The position numbers and the translations under genes were made by a program. From Linanthus parryae (Eukaryota; Streptophyta; Magnoliopsida; Ericales; Polemoniaceae): a DNA stretch of 64,000 nt. The DNA lies in NCBI GenBank assembly GCA_023055425.1, contig JALGPY010000008.1:9372501-9436500 (forward strand), read 5' to 3'. A model generated the notes under the pieces. It saw only the letters and a program-made list of their open reading frames with translations. It searched no databases and had not been told where the DNA came from. Within the stretch, counting starts at the first letter, position 1, and every line of letters starts with the position of its first letter. Positions 1 to 10,752 of the stretch are shown one piece after another.

Positions 1-1010
1 CATATCCTCTACCCAAACGATGCCTAAGGATATGAAATTGACCAGGTGATTCACTAGATGTGATCAGGTTAAGATACTGCTCAAAGCATGATCTGCTATC
101 ATGCCCCTTCAAAATAGGCCGCTTGTAGAGATCTCAATCTTGTCCTTGAGCAAGTTGAACTGACTAGGTGAGAGAGGCTTTGTTAGGAATTCGGCAAGTC
201 GGTCATTTGGAGAAGCATGGGCTGAGTTTGTTATGACGTATTTGCAACTTAAGCTGACTTACAAATTTATGGCAAAAAAATCGACGACAAAAATTGAAGA
301 AAAAAGATCCGTGGGTCTGGTCTAAAAATTATTAAGTCCAAAGGTTCTATAAAAGATTCAAAGACCCGACTATTTCTTAGTTCATTTTTAATCTATGAAT
401 TTCTAAGTCAATTTCAGAATTCCATCTTAAGTCACACACCAAACACTTCTCCCCCATGAGCTATCCGAAGGAAACCTGATTGAACTTGAAGAGTAAAATG
501 ATAATCGACTGCCGCATGCTTCATGCGATAGCGAAACATAGAATTTGAGCTTAGCCGAGTTGCACCAATATTGTGACAATAAATTACCAGACTCGTTGGT
601 ACTTGCACACCTAGTTCAGCCATAAGGGAGCATATCCAACGTATTTCAGCATAAGCAGCTATCAATGGACCGATATTCAGCCTCGTTAGAGAATTGCACA
701 ATAGTATGTTGCTTCTTGGAACTCCAGTAAATGAGATTGCGGCAGAGGTAGACTAGATATCACTCGTAGAAAAATAGTCATCCTTATTACCCTCCCAATC
801 GGCATCACAAAACCCATGAAGGGATAGGGGAGAATCAAACTTAGCAAAAATCCCATCATTCCTCCTGCATGCCACATAGGTACCTCAAAATATGCTTAAC
901 ACGAACCCAATGCTCCTTTGTTGGTTGATGCATAAACTGGGAGAATTTCTTCAACGCAAAGGAAATATACGTTCGAGTGAGTGAGAGGTATTAAAGGGCA
1001 AAAACACGAT
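1..1010 (-). pseudogene. Ty1/copia pol remnant (RNase H end)
   Basis: Read on the minus strand, this stretch gives broken pieces of the C-terminal part of a copia polyprotein. At about 430-660 there is ELRWICSLMAELGV and MKHAAVDYHF, typical of copia RNase H. At about 130-200 there is LAEFLTKPLSPSQFNLLKDKI, the usual end of copia pol. The reading frame is interrupted by stops and shifts. No LTR is visible, so the element is old and truncated. A second, more decayed copy of the same remnant precedes F-box copy 3 at 36680-37500, so this remnant belongs to the duplicated host block rather than being an independent insertion. Confidence 0.75.
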
Positions 1011-1836
1011 ACTAAGTTGGAATGCGAGAGTAGAGCCTATGGTAGCAGTCATTGAAGATGCACTTAATGACACTGGAGTAAGTATAGATTTAGCATCGGC
1101 ACTGGAGTAAGTATAGATTTAGCATCTTCCATGTGACTTCGCTTGAGCAGATTTGTAATGTTTGAGCGAGAAAATTGCCATGATGGTGCGGAATTATCTC
1201 AACTCCAAGGAAGTATGATAGGGAGCCAAGATCTTTCAACGAGAGACGAGCATCTATTGAAATCACAAAAGTGGGGACAAATCCATTAAAATCACACCTT
1301 CTAGTTTCGAAAAGGACTTTTCACCCCGTTAGTGTGTCGAACTTCAAATAATTTACAGTCTATGACTGTGAATCCCTTATTTTGGGAGTGATGTTTGTCA
1401 TTGAAAATAAATTCAGAAACCAATAAGAAACCCATATCATGCAAAAAAGTATAATATGCTATTGAGTAATGCCTAGAATTTAAAATTTGTCTCAAAAATT
1501 ATTTTTACTAACAGTTCCAAATCCCAAACTAATGGTGTAACAATACGTGATGTAAATTACTTGAAGTTTGGCACCTGAAAGGGTGAAAGTGTATTTTTCC
1601 AAACTAGAGGGGGTAAAAGTATCCTTCAATGAAACTAGAGATGGTGAAAGTATACAATATTTGTTACCCTATAGGGGGGCTGAAAGTATTCTACTAGAAT
1701 GCGTAAATCACCTTTCTTTCTCTCAAAATATACAATCATTTTCGAATCTGGGGATTAGGGTTCTTCACAATCCCTCAAATCGCCATTCTACTCTTTCTTT
1801 CACTCTCTCCCACGTTTTCTGTACGATTTCATCATA
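1011..1836. other. Intergenic 5' flank of F-box copy 1
   Basis: No gene is seen. The part at 1565-1745 recurs upstream of the F-box copies at about 37610-37700 and 41700-41820, with phrases such as GGGTGAAAGTGTA and GCGTAAATCACCTT. It is therefore part of the amplified unit. A CT-rich stretch (1785-1815) just before the start codon matches the CT-rich leader of the intact copies at 34335-34370 and 60435-60465. Confidence 0.55.
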
Positions 1837-2293
1837 ATGGGCACTGTTACCGGCGACCAGAATCAGCAGGTGTAGTCTGGATTACAATCTGACAGGAGGT
1901 ACTTACCTTTAATTAACTAATTATACTTTAAATAAATCTACTACTTCAGTGCAACGCCATGTCCTGCGCTGATACGGTTCAGGAGGTACTTACCTTTTCC
2001 CGATTTGCTCCGTTGCCGAAATGTCTGCACATCATGGCGCTTTTTTTCCCACACCATCGTCTCATCTTTGCCATTAAATTCCCTTGTTTTGGTCCTCCCT
2101 AAGAGTTACCTTCCCCAGCAGCAGATCATCTCTTCTAACAAAGAATGAAGCTACTTCTTCGGAAACAATTCCTATCAGTTATGCTGCTTTTTCAACCCTG
2201 TAGCTTGCCAATTGTATCCACTCAGCGACAAATCAAAACAGCTATTAAAACAGAGATGGGTCGTTGGATTATCAAAAGGGCGGGCTTTATTCA

Positions 2294-2325
<32 letters not shown>

Positions 2326-2756
2326 ATGGTGATGTTCAGTGCTCCAACAGGTATATGCATCTGAATGCCTTGCTCTGTAGTTCCTTCGATTCTGCTCAAG
2401 AAAGCTGTTTTCTGGGGTGGTGACCCCAATTTGGACACCAAGAGAAAAAACAATTGGCATGTCATGGTCGCTATGACAAATATTGATCCTCCCAAGATCA
2501 CTATTGGCATATGGGGAGACGCAAGGACAGTGTATACCATCCGAGATTTCTTACATCCTTGTGATGTTATATACTTTATTGGATTGGTGTATGCGGTTTT
2601 TAGGAAGGGCTTTATTCAAGCTTGGGATTCTAATCAAAATGTGGGTAGGTTTGGGGGCTTTACTCCTACTAATGTAGAGCATTTCATGCCAAGCTTTAAC
2701 CCAGGAAAGGAGTTGGCATTGCATAACGAGTTGCATTTGGTTGATTCTTCAGGCGA
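1837..2756 (+). pseudogene. F-box/DUF295 pseudogene, copy 1, left part
   Basis: This is the 5' part of an F-box protein with a C-terminal KIB1-4 (DUF295) domain. The ATG at 1837 begins a sequence that matches the intact paralogues for about ten codons and then meets a TAG. At 1899-1990 the phrase AGGAGGTACTTACC occurs twice with about 80 bases of unrelated DNA in between, a local insertion-duplication. Downstream the family sequence is readable again, including MPCSVVPSILLKKAVFWGGD at about 2365. A GAT run at 2295-2325 encodes poly-Asp where the intact genes have four Asp. The coding sequence is cut at 2756 by a Ty3/gypsy element and resumes at 20436. Confidence 0.85.
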
Positions 2757-3150
2757 TGATACGGGTACGTATCCTGACACAAACACGGGCCTTAGACGTG
2801 GAACGCGTGAACGAGTTGCACCCGGCTATCTCAAGGACTACGTCACGAAGTAGTCGCTTATTTATTCTATTAATTTATTTTAATTATTAAAGTAGTAGAA
2901 AGTATTTAATTGTTTAGGGGTCTTAGCATGATTAGTTAATTGTTAGAGGGAGTGTTAGGATAATTAGTCGTTAGCCAATTAGTATTTATATGTTGCTCCG
3001 GTTTAATTATTTTTATCAAATGAATTGAGAAATAATTTATTTGTTTGATCAACCCTAGTTTGTTAGGAAAAGTGCCGTAGGCTCAGCTACGTGATCACTT
3101 TTTGACAATTTTCACAAAATCGTTAACAACTTGATACCTTCACGGTATCA
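2757..3150 (+). repeat. 5' LTR of the outer gypsy element
   Basis: This 394-bp direct repeat starts TGATAC and ends GTATCA. It matches 20043-20435 with roughly 20 differences. The sequence directly after it, ATTGGTGCTTTCATTG at 3152-3167, is in the primer-binding-site position. I did not assign a tRNA to it. Confidence 0.92.
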
Positions 3151-3193
3151 AATTGGTGCTTTCATTGCTTTCACCATTCACGTTGGTGATACG

Positions 3194-4047
3194 ATGACGA
3201 ACGCCAAAGCACTAACTGAGGAATCCCTTCACGCCATCACCCAAACACTCCTGGAAACGGTGATGAAGAAGATGATGGAAGAATTTCTGATTCACGATCA
3301 GCAATTGGAATCACGATTCACTCAATTGGACGACCGTCTAACAGCGCTCCAACCGGTCCCTTCTCCGCCAAACCCACAGACGGCCAACACACACCAACCA
3401 GCCGGCCAACAAACCCTAGCCGTCGCTACCCAGTCACCGTCGACCCTGCGACAGGAGGTTGCCCCTTCTCTCGCCGCCATCACCACTCGCCTGACCGCCG
3501 TGGAGAGCTCACTCGCTGCCGTCATAGGTCACGACCCAGATCCGCAGGGGCCAATCGTCGCTCGACCCAATCCAGCCGCCAGAGACACCGACGAACTCAC
3601 ACACGGTCCCAACAACCACCTCCTGCAACGCTAGAATCCCCGTCCCGATACCTACACAAGTCGCCAACACCATCCTCTGGTCCCGACCGGGTATGAATAA
3701 GACGACTGGGAGGCTACATATCACACAGGGATCCGACCCAGAACCCAGCAACCAAATCACCCCACCTACCCGACCCGTTTGGGTCAACCAAACCCGCCTG
3801 GGTCACAACACCAGACCGGTTACTCTGGAGGCACTCGCCAGATCGCAACACCTGGGGGTTTCCAACCACGCCACCGCCTCGCTGCTCTCGCAGCCGCCGC
3901 CGACGTGGGATGGCTTCTGCACAACGATTACCGCCGCCCGTATGGGGCTGCACAACGGCCTCCAACCACTATGGGCAACGTCGCCATGGAACATCAACGT
4001 GGCGATTTTGATAATGATTCGTGGGACTCAAACGAATTACTGTACGA
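3194..4047 (+). pseudogene. gag N-terminal part of the outer gypsy element
   Basis: The ATG at 3194 lies about 40 bases after the 5' LTR. The frame stays open to about 3634 and reads as a low-complexity gag N-terminus: an acidic helical start (MTNAKALTEESLHAITQTLL), then a Pro/Gln/Thr-rich stretch. After a frame change near 3635 the reading continues in another frame to an acidic stretch ending DSWDSNELLYD at about 4045. There it is cut by the nested element. The other half of gag begins at 18762. Structural capsid function is inferred from position and from the Retrotrans_gag-like sequence after the break. Confidence 0.75.
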
Positions 4048-5603
4048 TGACACGATCTAACCGCAAGTGTACGGCTGTCGCATGTAGTAATATCCGGTAA
4101 TCCGGGTTTGTCGAACCCAAGGGACTTGTCGTGAATTAACTAAGATGATTAACTTTGTGTGGGCAAGCAATTGGATTGTTTTATTAAACTAAGAAAATTT
4201 AAAGAACAAATTATAAAAATTGAGACTAATACGAGGGATAAGTATCAGGATATCTCTACGGGTCACTAGGTATTTCTCGCGATATCGGATTTATGTTTTG
4301 TTAACACGATGATTTATTATTCTAGCTAAACGAGCATGAATGTGTTGAAGGTGTCTCAACCAACACCAATACTTAAACTAGCAAAGCCGATGTCTCTAGC
4401 CTAAACAAGTTCAAGTATGCCTTAAGATCATTAATCTACTCTTTGTTCTAGCTAACTAGCAAGATTTCTCAACCCTAGATACGGCTAGTGTGTATTTCAA
4501 TTTTCCGGGCAATGAATATTGATGTCTCTAACATTCATAACCTAGCTCTATCCTATCAATACGTCTATTGATAGCAAAGAAGAATTAAACACATAAAATA
4601 CACATAGCTAGATAAAAAGTTCATCAATTAAGCATAATAGCATGAAATCAAATCCATAAATCACAAATATCGTGATCAAACCCTAGCTCCCTACGAGATA
4701 CCCTGATAAAAGTGTTTAGCTACTCAAAAACATGATTCACGTACAAAGTTTCGTGATCAAATAACAAAAATAGAGAAGAAACGGAGTTTTAGAGGTCAAA
4801 CGAATGATTCCAAGCTTCCTTGATCGTCTCCTAAGCTCCAAGCTCTCTTCAACGTGATAGAGTACGTGATTATCCCCAAAAACATGCCCTAACAAAGTCT
4901 AATACGTTCTCCCAATGTTTAGAATAAGTTAGGAGTAATTACAAAGCAACCCCAAAAAGTTACAAACAAAATCTGCCCGAACTAGGTCGTGTGACCTAGT
5001 TAAGTAGGTCGTGCGACCTACTGTGCTGCCCAGAACAGGTCGTGTGACCTGTGTAGTAGGTCGCATGACCTACTGAAACAAGCTGGAATCGCTAACTAGG
5101 TCGTGTGACCTAGTAACTAGGTCATACGACCTAGTTGCTTCATCAAATCTTTCCATCTTCTTCCCACTTGTTCCTCTTGCTTCCGAATCACTTCCCGAGC
5201 ATCGTTTCTTCATTCAATCCTCCATTTTGAGCTATCCTCATGCCTCAACACTCGTATCATCTTCTCTTGAGCCTCTCTAGCACTTGATCCATCAACTCTC
5301 GCTTTCCTTCCCAAATCTTGAGCTCGCATCACTTCCGAAGTTCGTTTCCTCTATCCACTTGCTCCTCGCGTGCTCCGGTCCTGAAAATCACAACACGAAC
5401 ACCCCGCGAAGATCAAATATGACAAAATAAGATAAATAGCACGTAAAACAATGCAAGAAACGCCCGGACTTCACATTTTAGCGTACGAACTCATTTTCTC
5501 AAATAAACACATGATCTACTCGAAAAGACGCAACATTCTCCATTATAAGCACACAAAACGTAGCAAAATAAGCAATAAAATAACTCTGAAAACGGAGTTA
5601 TCA
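4048..5603 (-). repeat. LTR 1 of the array (long form; 3' LTR of the full unit)
   Basis: This LTR is 1556 bp and matches LTR 2 (9197-10752) with no difference noticed by eye, so the full unit inserted recently. It holds six consecutive 18-20-bp palindromes at 4981-5135. In element orientation it is the 3' LTR, preceded by a polypurine tract (complement of 5604-5613). Confidence 0.92.
4981..5135. repeat. Run of six palindromes inside the LTR
   Basis: Six near-perfect inverted repeats follow one another: 4981-5000, 5003-5022, 5035-5052, 5055-5074, 5095-5114 and 5116-5135. Each has the form AGGTCNNNYGACCT with extended arms, for example ACTAGGTCGTGTGACCTAGT, and could fold into a hairpin. Arms differ between units (ACTAGG, AGTAGG, ACAGG) but stay self-complementary. 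Copies in the other LTRs lie at 10130-10284, 12799-12953, 15470-15624 and 18139-18293. Confidence 0.9.
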
Positions 5604-5640
5604 ACTACCCCCACACTACATTTTGCTCGTCCCGAGCAAA
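5604..5640 (-). other. Polypurine tract and adjacent hairpin of the array element
   Basis: In element orientation the bases just before the 3' LTR read GTGTGGGGGTAGT, a polypurine tract for plus-strand priming. Immediately upstream is a perfect 8-bp stem with a 3-nt loop (TTTGCTCG at 5622-5629, CGAGCAAA at 5633-5640). The same arrangement recurs after LTRs 2, 3 and 4, with stems at 10771-10789, 13440-13458 and 16111-16129. Confidence 0.75.
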
Positions 5641-8153
5641 TCCCAACTTTCACATCATGTCCAAGCCACAAACTCAACTAGCTTTCAACCCACTATATTG
5701 CATACATAACCAAATATTAGCCGACTTGACGCAAACAAGACTCAATTCACAACTCGATTCATGCAACAATATGATGCAATGCAAATTAGACTCGATCCTA
5801 AACACATATATTTACACACACACACAAAACTAAACTTTTTTTTTTTCTTTTTGGCGAGATCGGACAATCTCAAGTCCTTAAATCGGTTCTCATGGAGTGA
5901 TGATCAATTTAGATACAAGGCGTGAATTGAAACTAAACTTGACAACAAGAATTTCCCTTAGATCGTATAGAGAACCTAACCTTACTAAATACAAGAGTAT
6001 CCTACCTCTTCGCGTGTGTCGATAAATAAGAGGCTACGCTAGGCTAAGCCACATCCAAGGTACGAGCTCCTAATCCGCTAACGGTTTTAGAATGTTGAGG
6101 CTTAGGGACTTAAGGATAATCATGATGAAACACGTCCTAAAGCGTCACATTCTCACATTATAACCCACATCTCACACACCCTCACCACGATGATAGAAAC
6201 CGCAACCCGAAACTCACCGTCTCCGGCCCTCGATTCCCTCAAACCCCCGGTACAATTACGATCCCGTGGCCACCGTCTTGAGTCGTGCACAAAATTCAAA
6301 CCGTCGTTACCGAAATAGTTGCTTCTTCCACTCGATTTTTGTTAAGCTCAATCTCTTTCCTTTATTCCATCTCTCCTTTTTTTCTCTTTTTTTTTTCTTT
6401 CCTTTTTTTTTTCTCTTTCTTTTTTATATATAAAATTCCACAATCAACACAATCCTTCCAAATGTACGAGTGGTCTTCCAAGAGTAGTCAAACGAGTATG
6501 TTAGGGGAAGAAAACAAACAATCCAATGAATGAGTATCACATATAAAATTCCTCCTCCCCTAACTCTATGAAGTACATGGTGCCACTAAACAAAGCCGCA
6601 AACAAATCAAATCACATGTGTGGGGATGGAGTCGTCGCAAGCTCGATCTCGATGTCCGTGGTCAAAAGTCGACACCCCCACACTCGAATGTAGTCACGTC
6701 CCCTCTCAAGTAATCAAAACAATGTAAGTCTCGTGCCTAATCCAACCAAACCTCCTACACCACGATGAATGAGATCCAGTACCTAGCACGATCCACCAAT
6801 TAAATCACCCAACCCAATTTGTGCGTATTAGATGTCACGCACTCACGGCTCTCCACAACTGTGTCCATGATGTAATGACATGGAACACCGCCACACCGAA
6901 GTGCGCAAGCCTACTCTCACTCACCCTCGCATTCCCCTCGATAATCATACATGAAGTACAAACGATACGTAAGAATCACACAATTATATCATGAAGTACT
7001 CCCTCATCGAACCCCCTCAACTACAAACACCCTCGTGACGCACTAAAGCGGTGATTCTAACCAATCAATGATGAATGCCAAGAATCGTCACCCTAAGTCT
7101 AGAGGTTATCAAAGAATCCAAGGTTCGAAACAGGGTTTACTAGTGGTCCTACAAGGTAAGTTCTATAAGCAGTGAGTGCTCTAATACACACCTCGCACAG
7201 CTGTTCTGTGTGCCACTACGAGGCGGGTTGGCGACTACCTAAGACGTACACATGAATGTTCGGCTTGTTTAGCTCACACCTAGCTCAACTCTTGTAAGAA
7301 AACAAGACACACACTTTTAGATTTGAAAATCAAGTAAGTGTATAAAAATAGGTAGGCACTCCCGAAAAGAAAGTCTCTCTATACGTACTAAGGGGAACTC
7401 ACATTGTCTATCTCGGTCGCAAGTCACGCCCTATGCCTAAATTTCTCACACTCCTCGATTTTACCAATATTAAGATCTTTTTGATTGCCCTTTCTCAAAT
7501 TTTTTAATTTTTTTTTTTAGATAATATTTCCTACTCTATATGCATGGGCCGACTCGAAAGAAGACTCGAAACTGACTCAATTTGGGTAGGTGGACTCAAA
7601 GTAAGAAAACGTGCAATCATATAATACGAACACATATATATATCACACAACACTATGACACAAACACACTTTACGACAACGACTACGAAACACACTACGA
7701 CACAAACATCCTATATGCAATTGGTTCATGCAGACACGGACTTAGCTAATATTCAGAAAATCTCACCCCCACACTAGAATGCTTCGTTGTCCCCAACGAG
7801 TTTAGAGATCATGCAAGAGAACCCAACAATCAAATGTGTATGCCATAGATGAGATGGAGCATGACATGTACAAAGAAACACATAATTTTAGCTAAAGGAA
7901 GAAATACTCACAACCGCCTCAAGGGCGGGGACGACATCCACTCCAAGCAATCCCCAAGCACTAGTGGTGCCACTGTGCTCCTATATGGTCAGTGTGTTCT
8001 CGCACACCAGGGTAGACTGCCCTCCTCTGCTAAAATCTGTGTCTTGGAGAATCCCCAACTCGCATGCACGAGTCCCCATAAAGGTCGTGTGTGCCATGGC
8101 ACACCGGGGTAGACTCTCCCATATCCTGCTCAAATATGTCACTCAAAAGATGT
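5641..8153 (-). other. Non-coding internal region of the full array unit
   Basis: No convincing coding sequence is seen on either strand in these 2.5 kb. A pyrimidine-rich run at 6375-6425 varies in T length between units. The segment 5604-6875 is present in all four internal regions of the array; 6876-8153 is present only here. This fits a LARD-type internal domain in which gag-pol has been replaced by non-coding sequence. Confidence 0.6.
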
Positions 8154-9077
8154 TTAAGGATATTTTTCTCTCCACTTTTTCTTCTTCCACCATCTCTTCT
8201 CGATCTTTCTCTTCTCAAGTGAACAAGAACAAATTCTCACAAGACGCGCAAATCTCAATAATGATGAACCCGGGTTGCAAAAGTGAAAGATCTCCGTAAA
8301 CGTTTTCTTCTTCTTCTTCCAATTCATGAAAACCGTCATCATAACGATTTCAACAATAAGCTCAAGTCTCTCATGTGGTGGAAATCTATGAATGCCTTCA
8401 TTACCCGTTTTCTCAATTTGCGATATCTTCATTGAAATTTCAAACGGCAACACATAAAATATGAAAGTTTGAGTACCTTCATCACCTTCGTTTGAAACAC
8501 CCGAATCATCAACTAATTCAATTTCGGCGTCTTGTTCATCTTCAATGATCTCAAACTCGAGATGCTCCATCAAATTTTCGACCGGAGTGTCAAGCTCATC
8601 AACATTGATTCCTCGAAGACAACTTTCAATCTCACTAAAAACCGCATCATGCTTCTCCCTCATACTTGATTCAAGCCATGAACCGATGTTTGGACAAATT
8701 GGGATATTCAACGGCTCATCATCCTCTACTTTAAGCGTTGGAAAGGTTGGAGCATCCTCTTGATTTGGATGGAGAACAAATTGTGCGTCCATGTGTGTTG
8801 TCTCCATTCCCATTCTTGTTGCTCGTTGTCGCCATTCTTCCACATTAGGAATCATCTCCTCAAGCAAGCAACCAAGGAAGAAGAGTAACTTAGTGGGAGG
8901 GGTTAAGTCATTAGGACGAAAGGTATAGCGTTGTATCTCCATGGCTACCCTCTCTCTAATGCCATTCACATGACACTCTTTCACGAATTGCCCATATGCA
9001 AGGTTGCATGCTTCAAATATGCTCGCAAAACGGCAATATTTCTCATCCTCCATGCTTAAAGTAGAATGTCTGCACAC
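8154..9077 (-). CDS. Orphan 307-aa ORF of the non-autonomous LTR element
   Basis: The ORF begins 97 bases inside the tRNA-Asp primer site, the position normally held by gag, and stays open for 307 codons in AT-rich DNA. A second Met (MEDEKYCRF) nine codons in is an alternative start. The middle (residues about 115-200) is acidic, with EFEIIEDEQDAEIELVDD. The C-terminus is Lys/Arg-rich (KKKKKTF, then SLEKRKIEKRWWKKKKW). I see no zinc knuckle, protease or other known retroelement motif and do not recognise the protein. It may be a diverged gag remnant or a captured host fragment. It occurs once in the array; the three short units lack it. Confidence 0.5.
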   Translation of the reverse strand: MCRHSTLSMEDEKYCRFASIFEACNLAYGQFVKECHVNGIRERVAMEIQRYTFRPNDLTPPTKLLFFLGCLLEEMIPNVEEWRQRATRMGMETTHMDAQFVLHPNQEDAPTFPTLKVEDDEPLNIPICPNIGSWLESSMREKHDAVFSEIESCLRGINVDELDTPVENLMEHLEFEIIEDEQDAEIELVDDSGVSNEGDEGTQTFIFYVLPFEISMKISQIEKTGNEGIHRFPPHERLELIVEIVMMTVFMNWKKKKKTFTEIFHFCNPGSSLLRFARLVRICSCSLEKRKIEKRWWKKKKWREKYP

Positions 9078-9173
9078 AAAAAAATCTCAAGAAATATCGT
9101 GAGATAATAAGAATAGAAAATAACAAAAAAAAAGTTCCCTAAAGCTAATAATTCTAACTAATTCAACCGAAGT

Positions 9174-9190
9174 CCCCGGCAACGGCGCCA
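9174..9190 (-). other. Primer-binding site, tRNA-Asp type
   Basis: The + strand reads CCCCGGCAACGGCGCCA, which equals the 3' end of plant tRNA-Asp(GUC). The minus strand is therefore a 17-base perfect primer-binding site six bases inside LTR 2. This fixes the element's orientation as minus. It is the only primer site in the array. Plant Athila and dasheng-type gypsy elements use this primer, which is known from the literature. Confidence 0.88.
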
Positions 9191-9196
9191 AAAACT

Positions 9197-10752
9197 TGAC
9201 ACGATCTAACCGCAAGTGTACGGCTGTCGCATGTAGTAATATCCGGTAATCCGGGTTTGTCGAACCCAAGGGACTTGTCGTGAATTAACTAAGATGATTA
9301 ACTTTGTGTGGGCAAGCAATTGGATTGTTTTATTAAACTAAGAAAATTTAAAGAACAAATTATAAAAATTGAGACTAATACGAGGGATAAGTATCAGGAT
9401 ATCTCTACGGGTCACTAGGTATTTCTCGCGATATCGGATTTATGTTTTGTTAACACGATGATTTATTATTCTAGCTAAACGAGCATGAATGTGTTGAAGG
9501 TGTCTCAACCAACACCAATACTTAAACTAGCAAAGCCGATGTCTCTAGCCTAAACAAGTTCAAGTATGCCTTAAGATCATTAATCTACTCTTTGTTCTAG
9601 CTAACTAGCAAGATTTCTCAACCCTAGATACGGCTAGTGTGTATTTCAATTTTCCGGGCAATGAATATTGATGTCTCTAACATTCATAACCTAGCTCTAT
9701 CCTATCAATACGTCTATTGATAGCAAAGAAGAATTAAACACATAAAATACACATAGCTAGATAAAAAGTTCATCAATTAAGCATAATAGCATGAAATCAA
9801 ATCCATAAATCACAAATATCGTGATCAAACCCTAGCTCCCTACGAGATACCCTGATAAAAGTGTTTAGCTACTCAAAAACATGATTCACGTACAAAGTTT
9901 CGTGATCAAATAACAAAAATAGAGAAGAAACGGAGTTTTAGAGGTCAAACGAATGATTCCAAGCTTCCTTGATCGTCTCCTAAGCTCCAAGCTCTCTTCA
10001 ACGTGATAGAGTACGTGATTATCCCCAAAAACATGCCCTAACAAAGTCTAATACGTTCTCCCAATGTTTAGAATAAGTTAGGAGTAATTACAAAGCAACC
10101 CCAAAAAGTTACAAACAAAATCTGCCCGAACTAGGTCGTGTGACCTAGTTAAGTAGGTCGTGCGACCTACTGTGCTGCCCAGAACAGGTCGTGTGACCTG
10201 TGTAGTAGGTCGCATGACCTACTGAAACAAGCTGGAATCGCTAACTAGGTCGTGTGACCTAGTAACTAGGTCATACGACCTAGTTGCTTCATCAAATCTT
10301 TCCATCTTCTTCCCACTTGTTCCTCTTGCTTCCGAATCACTTCCCGAGCATCGTTTCTTCATTCAATCCTCCATTTTGAGCTATCCTCATGCCTCAACAC
10401 TCGTATCATCTTCTCTTGAGCCTCTCTAGCACTTGATCCATCAACTCTCGCTTTCCTTCCCAAATCTTGAGCTCGCATCACTTCCGAAGTTCGTTTCCTC
10501 TATCCACTTGCTCCTCGCGTGCTCCGGTCCTGAAAATCACAACACGAACACCCCGCGAAGATCAAATATGACAAAATAAGATAAATAGCACGTAAAACAA
10601 TGCAAGAAACGCCCGGACTTCACATTTTAGCGTACGAACTCATTTTCTCAAATAAACACATGATCTACTCGAAAAGACGCAACATTCTCCATTATAAGCA
10701 CACAAAACGTAGCAAAATAAGCAATAAAATAACTCTGAAAACGGAGTTATCA
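9197..10752 (-). repeat. LTR 2 of the array (long form; 5' LTR of the full unit)
   Basis: This 1556-bp LTR appears identical to LTR 1. It abuts the primer-binding site on its left. On its right (10753-12036) is a short internal region that ends abruptly against LTR 3. Confidence 0.92.

Noticed and set aside
4981..5135. CRISPR-like repeat array
   Set aside because: The units are adjacent palindromes without unique spacers, inside a plant LTR. It is not a CRISPR array.
5451..5681. 76-codon ORF repeated at 10600, 13269, 15940 and (variant) 18609
   Set aside because: It crosses the LTR end and runs antisense to the element. Its repetition follows from the tandem LTRs, not from a gene family.
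6285..6533. Phe/Ser-rich small ORF in each internal region
   Set aside because: It is produced by a T-rich homopolymer tract. Its frame changes with T length between units (6285, 11414, 14102, 16754).
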